Positions 15,459 to 23,286 of a DNA stretch of 59,270 nucleotides are shown here, one piece after another. This DNA is from JABDCI01 sp964475835 (GTDB lineage: Bacteria; Verrucomicrobiota; Verrucomicrobiia; JABWAM01): assembly GCA_964475835.1 (NCBI GenBank), contig CAYYYL010000017.1:1-59270 (forward strand), in the 5' to 3' direction. Below the pieces are notes generated by a model that ran no database searches, was not told where the DNA came from, and worked only from the letters and a program-made list of their open reading frames with translations. The translations under genes were made by a program, and so were the position numbers. Positions within the stretch are counted from its first letter, which is position 1. Every line of letters begins with the position of its first letter.

Positions 15459-16325
15459 ATGAACATCCGCATCATCCCCCGACTGGACATCAAAGGTCCA
15501 AATCTGGTGAAGGGCATCAATATGGAAGGCCTTCGGGTGCTCGGGAAACCTGAAAAATTCGCCCACGCCTATTATGAACAGGGCGCCGATGAATTGATCT
15601 ACATTGACGCCGTCGCAAGTCTCTACGGTCGAAACAGCCTCCTCGAGATTGTCGAGAAAACCTCGCGGGAAATTTTTATTCCTCTGACGGTCGGAGGAGG
15701 TTTGCGCACCCTCGATGACATCCGGACGGTGCTTCGCGCAGGCGCGGACAAGGTTTCCCTCAACACGGCAGCCGTAAGGAATCCCGAATTGATCCGCGAG
15801 GCCAGTCTCGCCTTTGGCTCTTCAACCATTCTCATCTCCATCGAAGCCATGCGCCAGTCCAACGGCCGGTATGAGACGTACATCGAATATGGCCGGGAGG
15901 AAACCGGCATCGACGCCCTGGAATGGGCTCACCGTGCGGTGGAACTTGGAGCGGGCGAACTGATGGTCACATCCATCAACCAGGAGGGAACAGGAAAAGG
16001 ATTTGATCTGGAACTGACACGAAGGATCGCCGATGTGGTGTCCGTGCCCGTCATCGCAAGCGGCGGGGCCGGCAGCGTCGACCATGTGTTGGAAGTGATC
16101 CGGGAGGGCCATGCCGATGCCGTCGGCCTTGCCTCCCTGCTCCACTATCGCTCCGTCAAGGATCAGAACAACACCGACGCCGACTATTCCAGCGAGGGAA
16201 ATCTGAATTTCCTGAAGGATCAAAAAAATCTGGCCCGCATCCAGGACACCACCATTCCGGAATTAAAAAATCATCTTCTTCAACACAGCGTCTCATGCCG
16301 CTGTCAGGCTTCGTGCTCTTCGTGA
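15459..16325 (+). CDS. HisF-like subunit of sugar amidotransferase (HisF2)
   Basis: HisF-fold TIM barrel of 288 aa with RLDIKG, FTVGGG-like LTVGGG and ASGGAG phosphate loops. In histidine synthesis HisF takes ammonia from HisH. Beside a WbpG/PseA gene the pair supplies ammonia to turn an N-acetyl group into an acetamidino group. The first barrel Asp (residue 10) is kept. The position equal to the second catalytic Asp of true HisF is Glu 129 (ISIEA), and the SID stretch in a later strand reads SIN at 172-174, so histidine cyclase activity is doubtful. The protein is about 35 residues longer than usual, and its last residues are encoded inside a palindromic repeat arm (16309-16336). Confidence 0.85.
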   Translation: MNIRIIPRLDIKGPNLVKGINMEGLRVLGKPEKFAHAYYEQGADELIYIDAVASLYGRNSLLEIVEKTSREIFIPLTVGGGLRTLDDIRTVLRAGADKVSLNTAAVRNPELIREASLAFGSSTILISIEAMRQSNGRYETYIEYGREETGIDALEWAHRAVELGAGELMVTSINQEGTGKGFDLELTRRIADVVSVPVIASGGAGSVDHVLEVIREGHADAVGLASLLHYRSVKDQNNTDADYSSEGNLNFLKDQKNLARIQDTTIPELKNHLLQHSVSCRCQASCSS

Positions 16326-16336
16326 ACTTCGTGGTA
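16309..16336. repeat. Single CACGAAG-family arm at the hisF2 3' end
   Basis: This contains three spaced CTTCGTG units, the right-arm orientation of the palindromic family described at 17074-17650. No matching left arm lies nearby. It supplies the last codons and stop of the HisF-like gene and fills part of the gap before the HisH-like gene. Confidence 0.7.
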
Positions 16337-16390
16337 TATTTCCCTTCCATTTCATTTTTATAAAAATACCGAAGCCCTGTGCGCTCTGAT

Positions 16391-17047
16391 ATGAATTCCA
16401 ATCATGCAGCGATTATCGACTACGGCCTGGGGAATCTTTTCAGCATCCAAAGGGCATGCGATCACGTGGGTCTTGTTTCCAAAATCACCTCGGATCGCGG
16501 GGAGATCGAATCCGCCGCAGCCCTCATCCTTCCAGGGGTCGGTGCCTTTGGCGATGCCATGGCCGCCCTTCACAATTTGGATCTTGTCGGGCCGTTGAAG
16601 GATGCCGCAGCTTCGGGCAAACCTCTTTTTGGAATCTGTCTCGGATTGCAGCTCCTCTTCAGTGACAGTGCCGAATTCGGGAAACACCAGGGACTCGATC
16701 TCATCCCGGGATCCGTGGTGCGATTTGATAACCCGGTCACGGATGGCCGGACGCTCAAGGTTCCGCAGGTGGGATGGAATCAGATCCTTCCTCGGGAGCA
16801 ACCATGGAAGGACACCCTGCTCGACGGAGTCCCCGAAGGCGCCTTCATGTATTTCGTGCACTCGTACCATGCCAAACCCACAGACCCAGCCGTTCGTTTT
16901 TCAATTTCACGATACGGCAATATTGAATTTTGTTCGGCGGTCCGGCATCAAAACATCATGGCAACCCAATTTCACCCGGAACGAAGCGGCGTGGAAGGAC
17001 TTAAGATTTACAAAAATCTGAAAATGATCATGGATAACAACAGATGA
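16391..17047 (+). CDS. HisH-like glutaminase subunit (HisH2)
   Basis: Class I glutamine amidotransferase of about 218 aa. IIDYGLGNLFSI at the N-terminus and LPGVGAFGDAM are typical of HisH. The nucleophile Cys lies in GICLGLQLL, and the His-Glu pair in TQFHPERSG completes the catalytic triad. It releases ammonia from glutamine and passes it through the HisF-like partner to the WbpG/PseA-type enzyme. The ATG at 16391 is chosen over a GTG four codons earlier because it gives the usual HisH N-terminus. The link to the amidotransferase gene is interrupted by the repeat-flanked GxxExxY unit. Confidence 0.88.
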   Translation: MNSNHAAIIDYGLGNLFSIQRACDHVGLVSKITSDRGEIESAAALILPGVGAFGDAMAALHNLDLVGPLKDAAASGKPLFGICLGLQLLFSDSAEFGKHQGLDLIPGSVVRFDNPVTDGRTLKVPQVGWNQILPREQPWKDTLLDGVPEGAFMYFVHSYHAKPTDPAVRFSISRYGNIEFCSAVRHQNIMATQFHPERSGVEGLKIYKNLKMIMDNNR

Positions 17048-17073
17048 GACTCAAATTCTGTTCAACTGATTTT

Positions 17074-17650
17074 AACCACGAAGGTCACGAAGAGCACGAA
17101 GTTCTGCGAACAGAGGTGCCAGTTTTTCACTTCGTGGCCTTCGCTATAAACATTGATCCTCAGAATAATGCCCATGAAATCTTTTCTTCTTAAAGAATCC
17201 AACGCTGGTTCGCGAAAAACTTATGGAATTGCCCATGTGAACAAGAAATGGAAATTCGAGAACTTATCAAATCAAGTGATTGGATGTGCCATCGAAGTCC
17301 ATCGTGTTCTTGGTCCGGGACTATTGGAATCGACCTATGAACAATGCCTTGCGCATGAGTTAAAGTCTCACGGCATTGGCTTTCAACTCCAACATGCGGT
17401 GCCCGTCATATACAAAGATGTGAAACTGGACTGCGGATATCGAGTAGACCTTTTGATTGAAAACACCCTGATTCTGGAACTGAAAAGCGTCGAGGAATGC
17501 AAAGGCATTCACGAGGCTCAATTATTGACCTATATGAAGCTGGCAGGAATTAAAACAGGCCTTTTAATTAACTTTAATGTGACTCGCTTGAAAGATGGAT
17601 TAAAACGTTTTGTATTATAGAACTTCGTGCTCTTCGTGACCTTCGTGGTT
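17074..17650. mobile_element. GxxExxY unit bounded by perfect 31-base inverted repeats
   Basis: The left arm is 17074-17104 and the right arm 17620-17650. By direct comparison all 31 bases are perfectly inverted. Each arm is made of three 9-base units of the form nnCACGAAG and ends outward in AACCAC. A further partial copy lies inside (17129-17145). The only gene between is the GxxExxY coding sequence, whose stop codon uses the first base of the right arm. The unit lies between hisH2 and the WbpG-type gene, which are normally adjacent, so it looks inserted. No transposase is present. A target-site duplication is not evident. Confidence 0.6.
17168..17620 (+). CDS. GxxExxY family protein (PD-(D/E)XK nuclease-like)
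   Basis: The 150 aa protein carries the family signature G51-L-L-E54-S-T-Y57 in a GPGLLESTYE segment. D94 and E104-L-K106 follow, spaced as in PD-(D/E)XK nuclease folds. Function of the family is unproven. The first ATG at 17168 is preferred over a TTG five codons earlier. The conserved part begins near residue 30, so the N-terminal 25 residues may be partly junk or translation may start later. It stands between perfect inverted repeats with no sugar-related motif, so it is most likely a passenger or maintenance gene of that repeat rather than a glycan enzyme. Confidence 0.82.
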   Translation: MPMKSFLLKESNAGSRKTYGIAHVNKKWKFENLSNQVIGCAIEVHRVLGPGLLESTYEQCLAHELKSHGIGFQLQHAVPVIYKDVKLDCGYRVDLLIENTLILELKSVEECKGIHEAQLLTYMKLAGIKTGLLINFNVTRLKDGLKRFVL

Positions 17651-17671
17651 TAAAATTTTCCTCTATTTTAA

Positions 17672-18895
17672 ATGAGTTCATCCCTTGCCAGTGAAAAAAC
17701 CGAAGCCTACTACGGCCTGCCCACCGAGGTTGTTTTTTGCAAACGCTGCGTCATGTCGAACCAGCGCCCCGCATCCTACCCGGAGTTCAAACACACCAAG
17801 GAGCGCAGGACGCCCACCATGCATATCGATGCCGAGGGCATCTGCGACGCCTGCCGCTACGCGGAAAAGAAGGAGCTGATCGACTGGAAGGAACGTGAAG
17901 AAGCCCTGTTGAAACTTCTCGATGCTCATCGCAGCAAGGATGGCAGTTATGATTGTGTGGTGCCCGGAAGCGGTGGCAAGGACAGCGACTATGCAGCCCA
18001 TGTCCTTAAATACAAATATGGAATGCATCCCCTGACCGTCACGTGGCCACCCATCCTCTACACGGACTACGGATACCAGAATTTCCGCAACTGGCTCGAA
18101 ATCGGCGGGTTCGACAACGTCACCGTCAAACCCAATGGACGCGTATTAAAACTTCTCATCCGACTTGCGATTGAAAATCTTTTCCATCCCTTTCAGGCAT
18201 TCATCCTCGGACAGAAGAACCTGCCACCCAAAATCGCCGCAAAATTCAAAATCCCGCTCATTTTCTATGGTGAAAATGAGGCGGAATACGGAAACCCCAT
18301 CGCCGACAACGCATCGTCCCTTCGGGACAAGTCATTTCATACGATGCAAAACATCGATGATCTTCATCTGTCGGGGGTTTCAGTTCGGGAGCTTCAGGAA
18401 AAACATGGATTGACGATGGGGGATCTCCTCACCTACCTGCCAGCCTCAAGCGAGGAACTCGAAGCATCGAAGTGCGAGGTGCACTACCTCGGATACTATC
18501 TCAAATGGACGCCTCAGGAGGCCTACTACTATTCGGTCGAGCATTGCGGTTTTGAGGCACGTCCTTTTAGGAGTCCGGGTACTTACAGCAAATACAACAG
18601 TGTGGATGATAAGATGGATGATTTCCATTGGTACACCACGTTCATCAAATTCGGCATTGGTCATGCCAGTTACGACGCATCCCAGGAAATCCGAAACAAA
18701 CACCTCACGAGAGAAGAAGGCGTGGCGCTGGTTCATAAGTTCGATGGGGAATTTCCGGAAAAACATTTCAAGGATGTGATGGAATACATCGGCATGGAGC
18801 CTGAGCAATTTCTCGCACGCACCGACAAGGCCCGCTCGCCGCACCTCTGGGTCCAGGAGGAAGGAAAGTGGAAACTCCGCCACACCGTCTTATGA
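17672..18895 (+). CDS. N-acetyl sugar amidotransferase (WbpG/PseA family)
   Basis: The 407 aa ATP-pyrophosphatase-type protein has a CKRCVMSNQRP segment and a CDACRYAEKK segment that could bind zinc with four Cys. A PP-loop GSGGKDS lies at about residues 102-108. The family activates the N-acetyl carbonyl with ATP and adds ammonia, supplied by HisH/HisF homologues, to give an acetamidino group. PseA does this in pseudaminic acid synthesis, and WbpG in an O-antigen mannuronic derivative. Its place directly after hisF2-hisH2 and downstream of the NeuA/B/C-type genes predicts an acetamidino-modified nonulosonic acid. Confidence 0.93.
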   Translation: MSSSLASEKTEAYYGLPTEVVFCKRCVMSNQRPASYPEFKHTKERRTPTMHIDAEGICDACRYAEKKELIDWKEREEALLKLLDAHRSKDGSYDCVVPGSGGKDSDYAAHVLKYKYGMHPLTVTWPPILYTDYGYQNFRNWLEIGGFDNVTVKPNGRVLKLLIRLAIENLFHPFQAFILGQKNLPPKIAAKFKIPLIFYGENEAEYGNPIADNASSLRDKSFHTMQNIDDLHLSGVSVRELQEKHGLTMGDLLTYLPASSEELEASKCEVHYLGYYLKWTPQEAYYYSVEHCGFEARPFRSPGTYSKYNSVDDKMDDFHWYTTFIKFGIGHASYDASQEIRNKHLTREEGVALVHKFDGEFPEKHFKDVMEYIGMEPEQFLARTDKARSPHLWVQEEGKWKLRHTVL

Positions 18896-18910
18896 CCCCT
18901 TCAAAGACAA

Positions 18911-19879
18911 ATGAAGAAAACGAGACCCACCTGCATGAATACGCTTTCACACGGTTTGATGTTTCATCATTTTCATGATGACCGTCATCCCATCGGTCAG
19001 GGCGCCATTTCGGCGGATGAATTCCGCTCCATCCTCGAATTTGTCGGCGTGGACAACATCCTGCCCGCCCGCGAATGGTTGCATCGTGCTGAAAAAGGGA
19101 CCCTGCGTCCGAGGGATCTCTGTCTCACGTTCGATGACAATCTGCTCTGTCAGAAGGATGTCGCCCTCCCTGTAATGAAGAGCCTCGGTCTCTCCGCCTG
19201 CTGGTTCGTTTACAGTTCCGTACTCCACGGAAATCTCGAACGGATGGAGATCTATCGCTATTTTCGAACCGTTCAATTCAAGGATGTCGACGCTTTCTAC
19301 GAGGCTTTTTTCCAAACCGCAGAAGGATCCTCTTATGGCGGGAAAATTCGTGAAGCGCTTCAAAGCTTCAAACCCGAGACTTATCTGACAGAAACCCCAT
19401 TTTATACGGATCAAGACAAACGATTCCGTTTCGTGAGAGATCGCGTGCTCGGAGATCAGGCTTACAAGCAGATGATGGACCTCATGATCGAGCAGAATCG
19501 CTTCGACATGAAAGCAGCTGCAGCCAAACTTTGGATGAACGGTTCTCAACTCAAGCAACTCCACTCCGAGGGTCATGTAATCGGCTTGCATGGTTACTCC
19601 CACCCCATGCAGATGGGGGAATTGCCCGTAGCCCGCCAACAGGAGGAATACCACCACAATCTCGAGGATCTTCAGACCTTGTTGGGCACTGCACCCACAG
19701 CCATGTCGCATCCCTGTAATTCTTACAATCAGGATACCCTCGCGATCCTGTCGAAACTCGGCATCAAGGTCGGCTTTCGGGCGAACATGGCGGATGTTCC
19801 TCATCGTTCCGCCCTCGAATGGCCTCGCGAAGACCATGCCAACCTTTTAAAGGCCATGCAGACAAAAACAGCGTCCTGA
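18911..19879 (+). CDS. Polysaccharide deacetylase-like protein
   Basis: The 322 aa protein has the CE4-type order. LTFDDN at residues 72-77 supplies the catalytic Asp and the metal-binding Asp, and HGYSH at 227-231 gives the HxxxH metal pair. No signal peptide is seen, so it should act in the cytoplasm on a soluble sugar, nucleotide-sugar or lipid-linked sugar rather than on finished polysaccharide. It follows the amidotransferase gene by 15 bases and precedes the formyltransferase gene, separated by a palindromic repeat. Deacetylation followed by formylation of one amino group would be a sensible joint role, but this is inference. Confidence 0.8.
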   Translation: MKKTRPTCMNTLSHGLMFHHFHDDRHPIGQGAISADEFRSILEFVGVDNILPAREWLHRAEKGTLRPRDLCLTFDDNLLCQKDVALPVMKSLGLSACWFVYSSVLHGNLERMEIYRYFRTVQFKDVDAFYEAFFQTAEGSSYGGKIREALQSFKPETYLTETPFYTDQDKRFRFVRDRVLGDQAYKQMMDLMIEQNRFDMKAAAAKLWMNGSQLKQLHSEGHVIGLHGYSHPMQMGELPVARQQEEYHHNLEDLQTLLGTAPTAMSHPCNSYNQDTLAILSKLGIKVGFRANMADVPHRSALEWPREDHANLLKAMQTKTAS

Positions 19880-20118
19880 ATTTATTTAACCACGAAGGAC
19901 GCGAAGAGCACGAAGTTCGGAAGGAAAGAGAACCCCAGAACACAGAGTCAAAACGGACCGCAAAAGAATGGGAGTGGCCGAAATCCCGAACGGCGACTCC
20001 GCCGTTTGGGATTTCGGCATCTTCTTCTGTCCGGCCTCTGTGTCTCTGTGTCCTTTGGGGTAAATCTCTCCTTCTCATTTTCTTCGTGTTCTTCGTGCTC
20101 TTCGTGGTTAAATAAATT
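19879..20118. repeat. Gene-less CACGAAG-family palindrome, 240 bases
   Basis: The outer 19 bases are perfectly inverted (19879-19897 against 20100-20118), reading AATTTATTTAACCACGAAG. Each side continues with further CACGAAG units. Nested inside is a near-perfect 17-base stem, CGAAATCCCGAACGGCG (19979-19995) against its complement (19999-20015, one mismatch). Another ACAGAG-rich pair lies around it. There is no credible gene; short frames through it are repeat artefacts rich in His-Glu-Glu. It fills the 258-base gap between the deacetylase and formyltransferase genes. Confidence 0.8.
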
Positions 20119-20137
20119 CATTCCGCACCCTTCAAAA

Positions 20138-20932
20138 ATGAAAATCACTGTTTTCACCGGCAACCAACCCCGACATGTGGCGCTGATTGAATCGCTCTGT
20201 GACATTGCAGATTCCGTCTTCGCCGTTCAGGAATGCAATACGGTGTTCCCGGGACAAGTGGAGGATTTTCATAAAAAGACCGAAGTGATGAAGACTTATT
20301 TTTCGCACGTGATTGCCGCCGAGGAATCCGTCTTCGGCAAACCGCGCTTCGGTCCCACAAAGGCGCGTCAGCTTGCCATCAAATCGGGGGACTTGAACCG
20401 GCTGAGTCTGGATGTCTTAAAGCCGGCCCTCCAAAGTGACGTTTATGTTGTATTTGGAGCCAGTTTCATCAAATCACCCCTGGTCGATGCGCTCGTCGAA
20501 CGCCGCGCCTACAACATCCACATGGGGATTTCTCCGCAATACCGGGGGAATGCCTGCAATTTCTGGGCGCTGCACGACCGTCATCCGGAATATGTCGGCG
20601 CCACCATTCATCTTTTGAGCAAGGGGCTCGATTCCGGACCGATGCTTTTCCACACCCTTCCAAAGCCACAGGAAGTGGATGGTTTTGTGTTGGGAATGCT
20701 TGCGGTTCAAGCGGCCCATCGCGGCCTGGTGAAGTATCTCGGCGAGGGAACCCTTGCCACCCTGCCCCCGGAAACCCAGGATAAAACAAAACAGATTCGT
20801 TACACCCGTAATGCAGATTTCACAGATTCCGTGGCTTCATCCTATTTGAATTCACCACCCTCACCTTCGGAAATTTTCGCTGCATTGGAAAAACGCCCTC
20901 TGGGTGAATTTGTCCGGCCTTTTGTGGATTAG
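20138..20932 (+). CDS. Formyltransferase-fold enzyme, sugar N-formyltransferase candidate
   Basis: The 264 aa protein has the N10-formyltetrahydrofolate formyltransferase core. N126 and H128 lie in YNIHMG, followed by SPQYRGN, and D165 lies in GLDSGPM. The N-x-H to D spacing of 37 fits the catalytic triad of this fold. It lacks the C-terminal OB domain usual in methionyl-tRNA formyltransferase and is too short for it. Alone in a sugar operon, it likely formylates an amino sugar. The ATG at 20138 is just outside the upstream repeat; the open frame continues back into the repeat but that extension is an artefact. Confidence 0.82.
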   Translation: MKITVFTGNQPRHVALIESLCDIADSVFAVQECNTVFPGQVEDFHKKTEVMKTYFSHVIAAEESVFGKPRFGPTKARQLAIKSGDLNRLSLDVLKPALQSDVYVVFGASFIKSPLVDALVERRAYNIHMGISPQYRGNACNFWALHDRHPEYVGATIHLLSKGLDSGPMLFHTLPKPQEVDGFVLGMLAVQAAHRGLVKYLGEGTLATLPPETQDKTKQIRYTRNADFTDSVASSYLNSPPSPSEIFAALEKRPLGEFVRPFVD

Positions 20933-21032
20933 CCTCGGACAAAGTTGACAGCAACACCACCATTCCAACTTTTCCACCAGCCTGCCAGGCAGGAAATTTC
21001 CCACCTGCCAAAGCATTTATTATACATCAGCC

Positions 21033-21067
21033 AAAACGCGCCCACCACTTTTTCGCAGCGGGCGCGT
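21033..21067 (-). terminator. Terminator of the C1q-like gene
   Basis: Read on the minus strand, ACGCGCCC and GGGCGCGT form a perfect 8-base-pair GC-rich stem. A 16-base loop separates them and TTT follows. It lies 23 bases beyond the stop of the minus-strand secreted repeat protein. The loop is longer than ideal. Confidence 0.55.
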
Positions 21068-21089
21068 CCTGACAAATTTTGTCGAATCG

Positions 21090-21995
21090 TTACTGAGCTA
21101 ATTGCATAGATAGTTCAGGAGAAAGATTTCCTGAACTATTTATCGACAAATTTCCACCCGAAGCCTGATAGACATACATTTCCACGTAATCCCCAGCATT
21201 TAGGTAGTACAGGGTATTTACCGATAAGCTCGTGCTGTTTGAAGCGCTTCCGGGAGAGGACTGTCCACAAATGTCTGTTGTCCCATTTAACCGAATATAA
21301 ATTACTCGAAGGCCTGTCGCGTTGGCCGCAAAGTTGGCACTTGCACTAATATGGTACACACCACCGGCTTGAGCAGTTAGTCTTGAGGTGTTTGTAACAG
21401 TACTATGCAAATTTCCATAATCGTACCGTTCGGAATTGAGAGTGATCGCTGTATCCGTGGTATTTGAAATGGTCTGAGACGAATTATTATAAGCTCTTGC
21501 CCCATTGGCCTGCCCACCAACAAGTTGCATTGAAAGTTCTGGAGAAAGATTTCCAGAACTGTTTACATTCAAACTCCCTCCTGAACTTTGATAAACAACG
21601 AGCGTCACATAGTCATTTGCATTCAAATAATACATCGTATCAACCGTCAAACTTGTGCTATTTGTCCCACTGGATGGTCCTGTTTGACCAGCAATATCTG
21701 TCGTTCCATTCAAACGAATGTAGGCGACTCGAATGCCAGTGCCGTTGGAAGCAAAATTGACACTACCACTGATTCGATAAACACCAGCAACAGCCGCTGT
21801 CAGCCTGGAATTATTTGTACTTGTACTATGCAAGTTACCATAATCATAATATTCGGAATCCAAACTAATGGTTGTGTCCGTTGTATTTGAAATTGACTGA
21901 GCTGCGCTGTGATAGGCTCTTACGGTATTGGACTGTGCATTGGCGAACACAGGTAGAATTAAACTAATGAATAGTATTTTGAGAATATTTCTCAT
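21090..21995 (-). CDS. Secreted two-domain C1q-like repeat protein
   Basis: The 301 aa protein begins with a signal peptide (about residues 1-20, ending VFANA). Two tandem domains of about 135 residues follow (about 22-160 and 165-301), and they are clearly copies of each other. Each has SRLTA, a GVYRIS/GVYHIS strand, an IRLNGTT turn, a NDYVTL/GDYVEM strand and a closing ELSMQL. This resembles C1q/TNF-like jelly-roll domains of bacterial surface and phage tail proteins that form trimers. The DNA is AT-rich: the line 21541-21600 has 23 G/C of 60. It is Ser/Asn/Thr-rich, unlike neighbours, and suggests recent transfer. No anchor is visible. Confidence 0.7.
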   Translation of the reverse strand: MRNILKILFISLILPVFANAQSNTVRAYHSAAQSISNTTDTTISLDSEYYDYGNLHSTSTNNSRLTAAVAGVYRISGSVNFASNGTGIRVAYIRLNGTTDIAGQTGPSSGTNSTSLTVDTMYYLNANDYVTLVVYQSSGGSLNVNSSGNLSPELSMQLVGGQANGARAYNNSSQTISNTTDTAITLNSERYDYGNLHSTVTNTSRLTAQAGGVYHISASANFAANATGLRVIYIRLNGTTDICGQSSPGSASNSTSLSVNTLYYLNAGDYVEMYVYQASGGNLSINSSGNLSPELSMQLAQ

Positions 21996-22166
21996 ATGGG
22001 TTTCTGGAGTTTTGATTTGATTTGGCTTGAGTCCATTTAATCGTAGACAATATTAAATGACGTTGACGTTTTGATTCTGGACCATTTTTTTACTTAAGAG
22101 CAAGCTTGAAATTTTAAAATTGAGCTCCATCGTTCAACACAGACACACCTATTTCACAAACTAACC

Positions 22167-23150
22167 ATGAAAATTTCAGTTGACGATATTCGTCCCCAAA
22201 GCACTTTCGCTTGTTTACTAAAGGAACTGGAAGTGACACTGGAACGAATCCGAACCATGGAGAACCCCAATGTGGTGCTCACTCATTGTCCAATTTGTTT
22301 ATGCAGGCAAGTCGATTCATTTTCAGAACGCAACGGGTTCGCGATGGATCGTTGTGCCGACTGCGGTCTGATTTTCTGTAATCCGTATCCGACCTCCGAG
22401 CAACTTCACCATTGCTACAACGCTCCATGGACACTTATTGAAAACGATCTTTTTAAACAAACTTTCGAAAAGCGCGTTAATATCTTTCTGCCACGGGTAA
22501 AGCTTATTCAAGAACATAAGACTCATGGATCACTTCTTGATATTGGCTCGTCCGTGGGCATTTTTGCAGAAGCACTTTTTCGATCCCAATCCCCACTCAA
22601 AGTCACTTGTTGTGATTTGAATGCCGTGTCCTGTCAGGATCTCCAGAAGCGCTATCCAAATATGGAGGTCATTCATTCCGATTTCATGCAACTGCCTGAA
22701 AAAAGACAATTTGATGTCATTACTTTTTGGGACACGGTGGAACATATCGTGGATTTGCCTGGAATGTTTCAAAAGCTTGGAAATTTGTTATCGCCTGATG
22801 GCATTCTCGCTTTTTCGACGCCGAACACCCATAGTTTCGAGTGGTTGATTGCTGGCACAGCGCATCCCCAGCTTACCCCTCCAACCCACGTCAATTTGCT
22901 TAATGAAAAATCCATCAGGATTTTACTTGAGAAAAACAAATTTCAATTGGTCGACACCAAAACATTAAACAGCTCTCTCGACATCACGTTTGTCAAAAAC
23001 CTGATTCAAAACAAGGAAGCGGATTTGGGACGCGTAGGCGTCTTTCTTGCCGAGGAGCTGTTCAATCCCGACTTCATTCAACTGCTTGAACCCTATTTGG
23101 TGAAGCATCGGAGAGCAGGCAACATTGTTACTTTGGCAAAGAAGATGTAA
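22167..23150 (+). CDS. Zinc-ribbon SAM methyltransferase (Methyltransf_23 type)
   Basis: The 327 aa protein has two Cys pairs, CPIC and CADC (about residues 37-64), that form a probable zinc ribbon. A SAM fold follows with LLDIGSSVGIF (motif I), a CCDLNA strand and the FDVITFWDTVEHI block. This arrangement is common in methyltransferases of surface-sugar clusters. The gene is AT-rich like the divergent C1q-like gene, separated by 171 bases with no recognised sites. It ends 4 bases before a hairpin repeat. A role in modifying a sugar made by the flanking gene sets is inferred from context. Confidence 0.82.
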   Translation: MKISVDDIRPQSTFACLLKELEVTLERIRTMENPNVVLTHCPICLCRQVDSFSERNGFAMDRCADCGLIFCNPYPTSEQLHHCYNAPWTLIENDLFKQTFEKRVNIFLPRVKLIQEHKTHGSLLDIGSSVGIFAEALFRSQSPLKVTCCDLNAVSCQDLQKRYPNMEVIHSDFMQLPEKRQFDVITFWDTVEHIVDLPGMFQKLGNLLSPDGILAFSTPNTHSFEWLIAGTAHPQLTPPTHVNLLNEKSIRILLEKNKFQLVDTKTLNSSLDITFVKNLIQNKEADLGRVGVFLAEELFNPDFIQLLEPYLVKHRRAGNIVTLAKKM

Positions 23151-23154
23151 TCTT

Positions 23155-23286
23155 TAGCAGCTGCTGAAAACGATGATATGTGGCTTTGCTGCGAGTTTTT
23201 GTCTTCAGCAAAGCGAGAGCGAGAAACTCCTACGATGACAAAAAGACGCGCAACGGGACCATTCCGATTTTTTCAGCAAGCTGCTA
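23155..23286. repeat. Inverted-repeat element, TAGCAGCTTGCTGAAAA ends
   Basis: The left arm (23155-23170) and right arm (23270-23286) are inverted copies with a one-base gap. Inside, GCTTTGCTG (23183-23191) and its complement CAGCAAAGC (23206-23214) form a second perfect stem. No gene lies inside. The right end abuts the truncated toxin gene, and its terminal TAG on the minus strand supplies the toxin stop codon. Confidence 0.65.

Noticed and set aside
19948..20205. His-Glu-Glu-rich small frame over the palindrome
   Set aside because: Its composition is the direct translation of the CACGAAG units; I regard it as a repeat artefact, not a protein.
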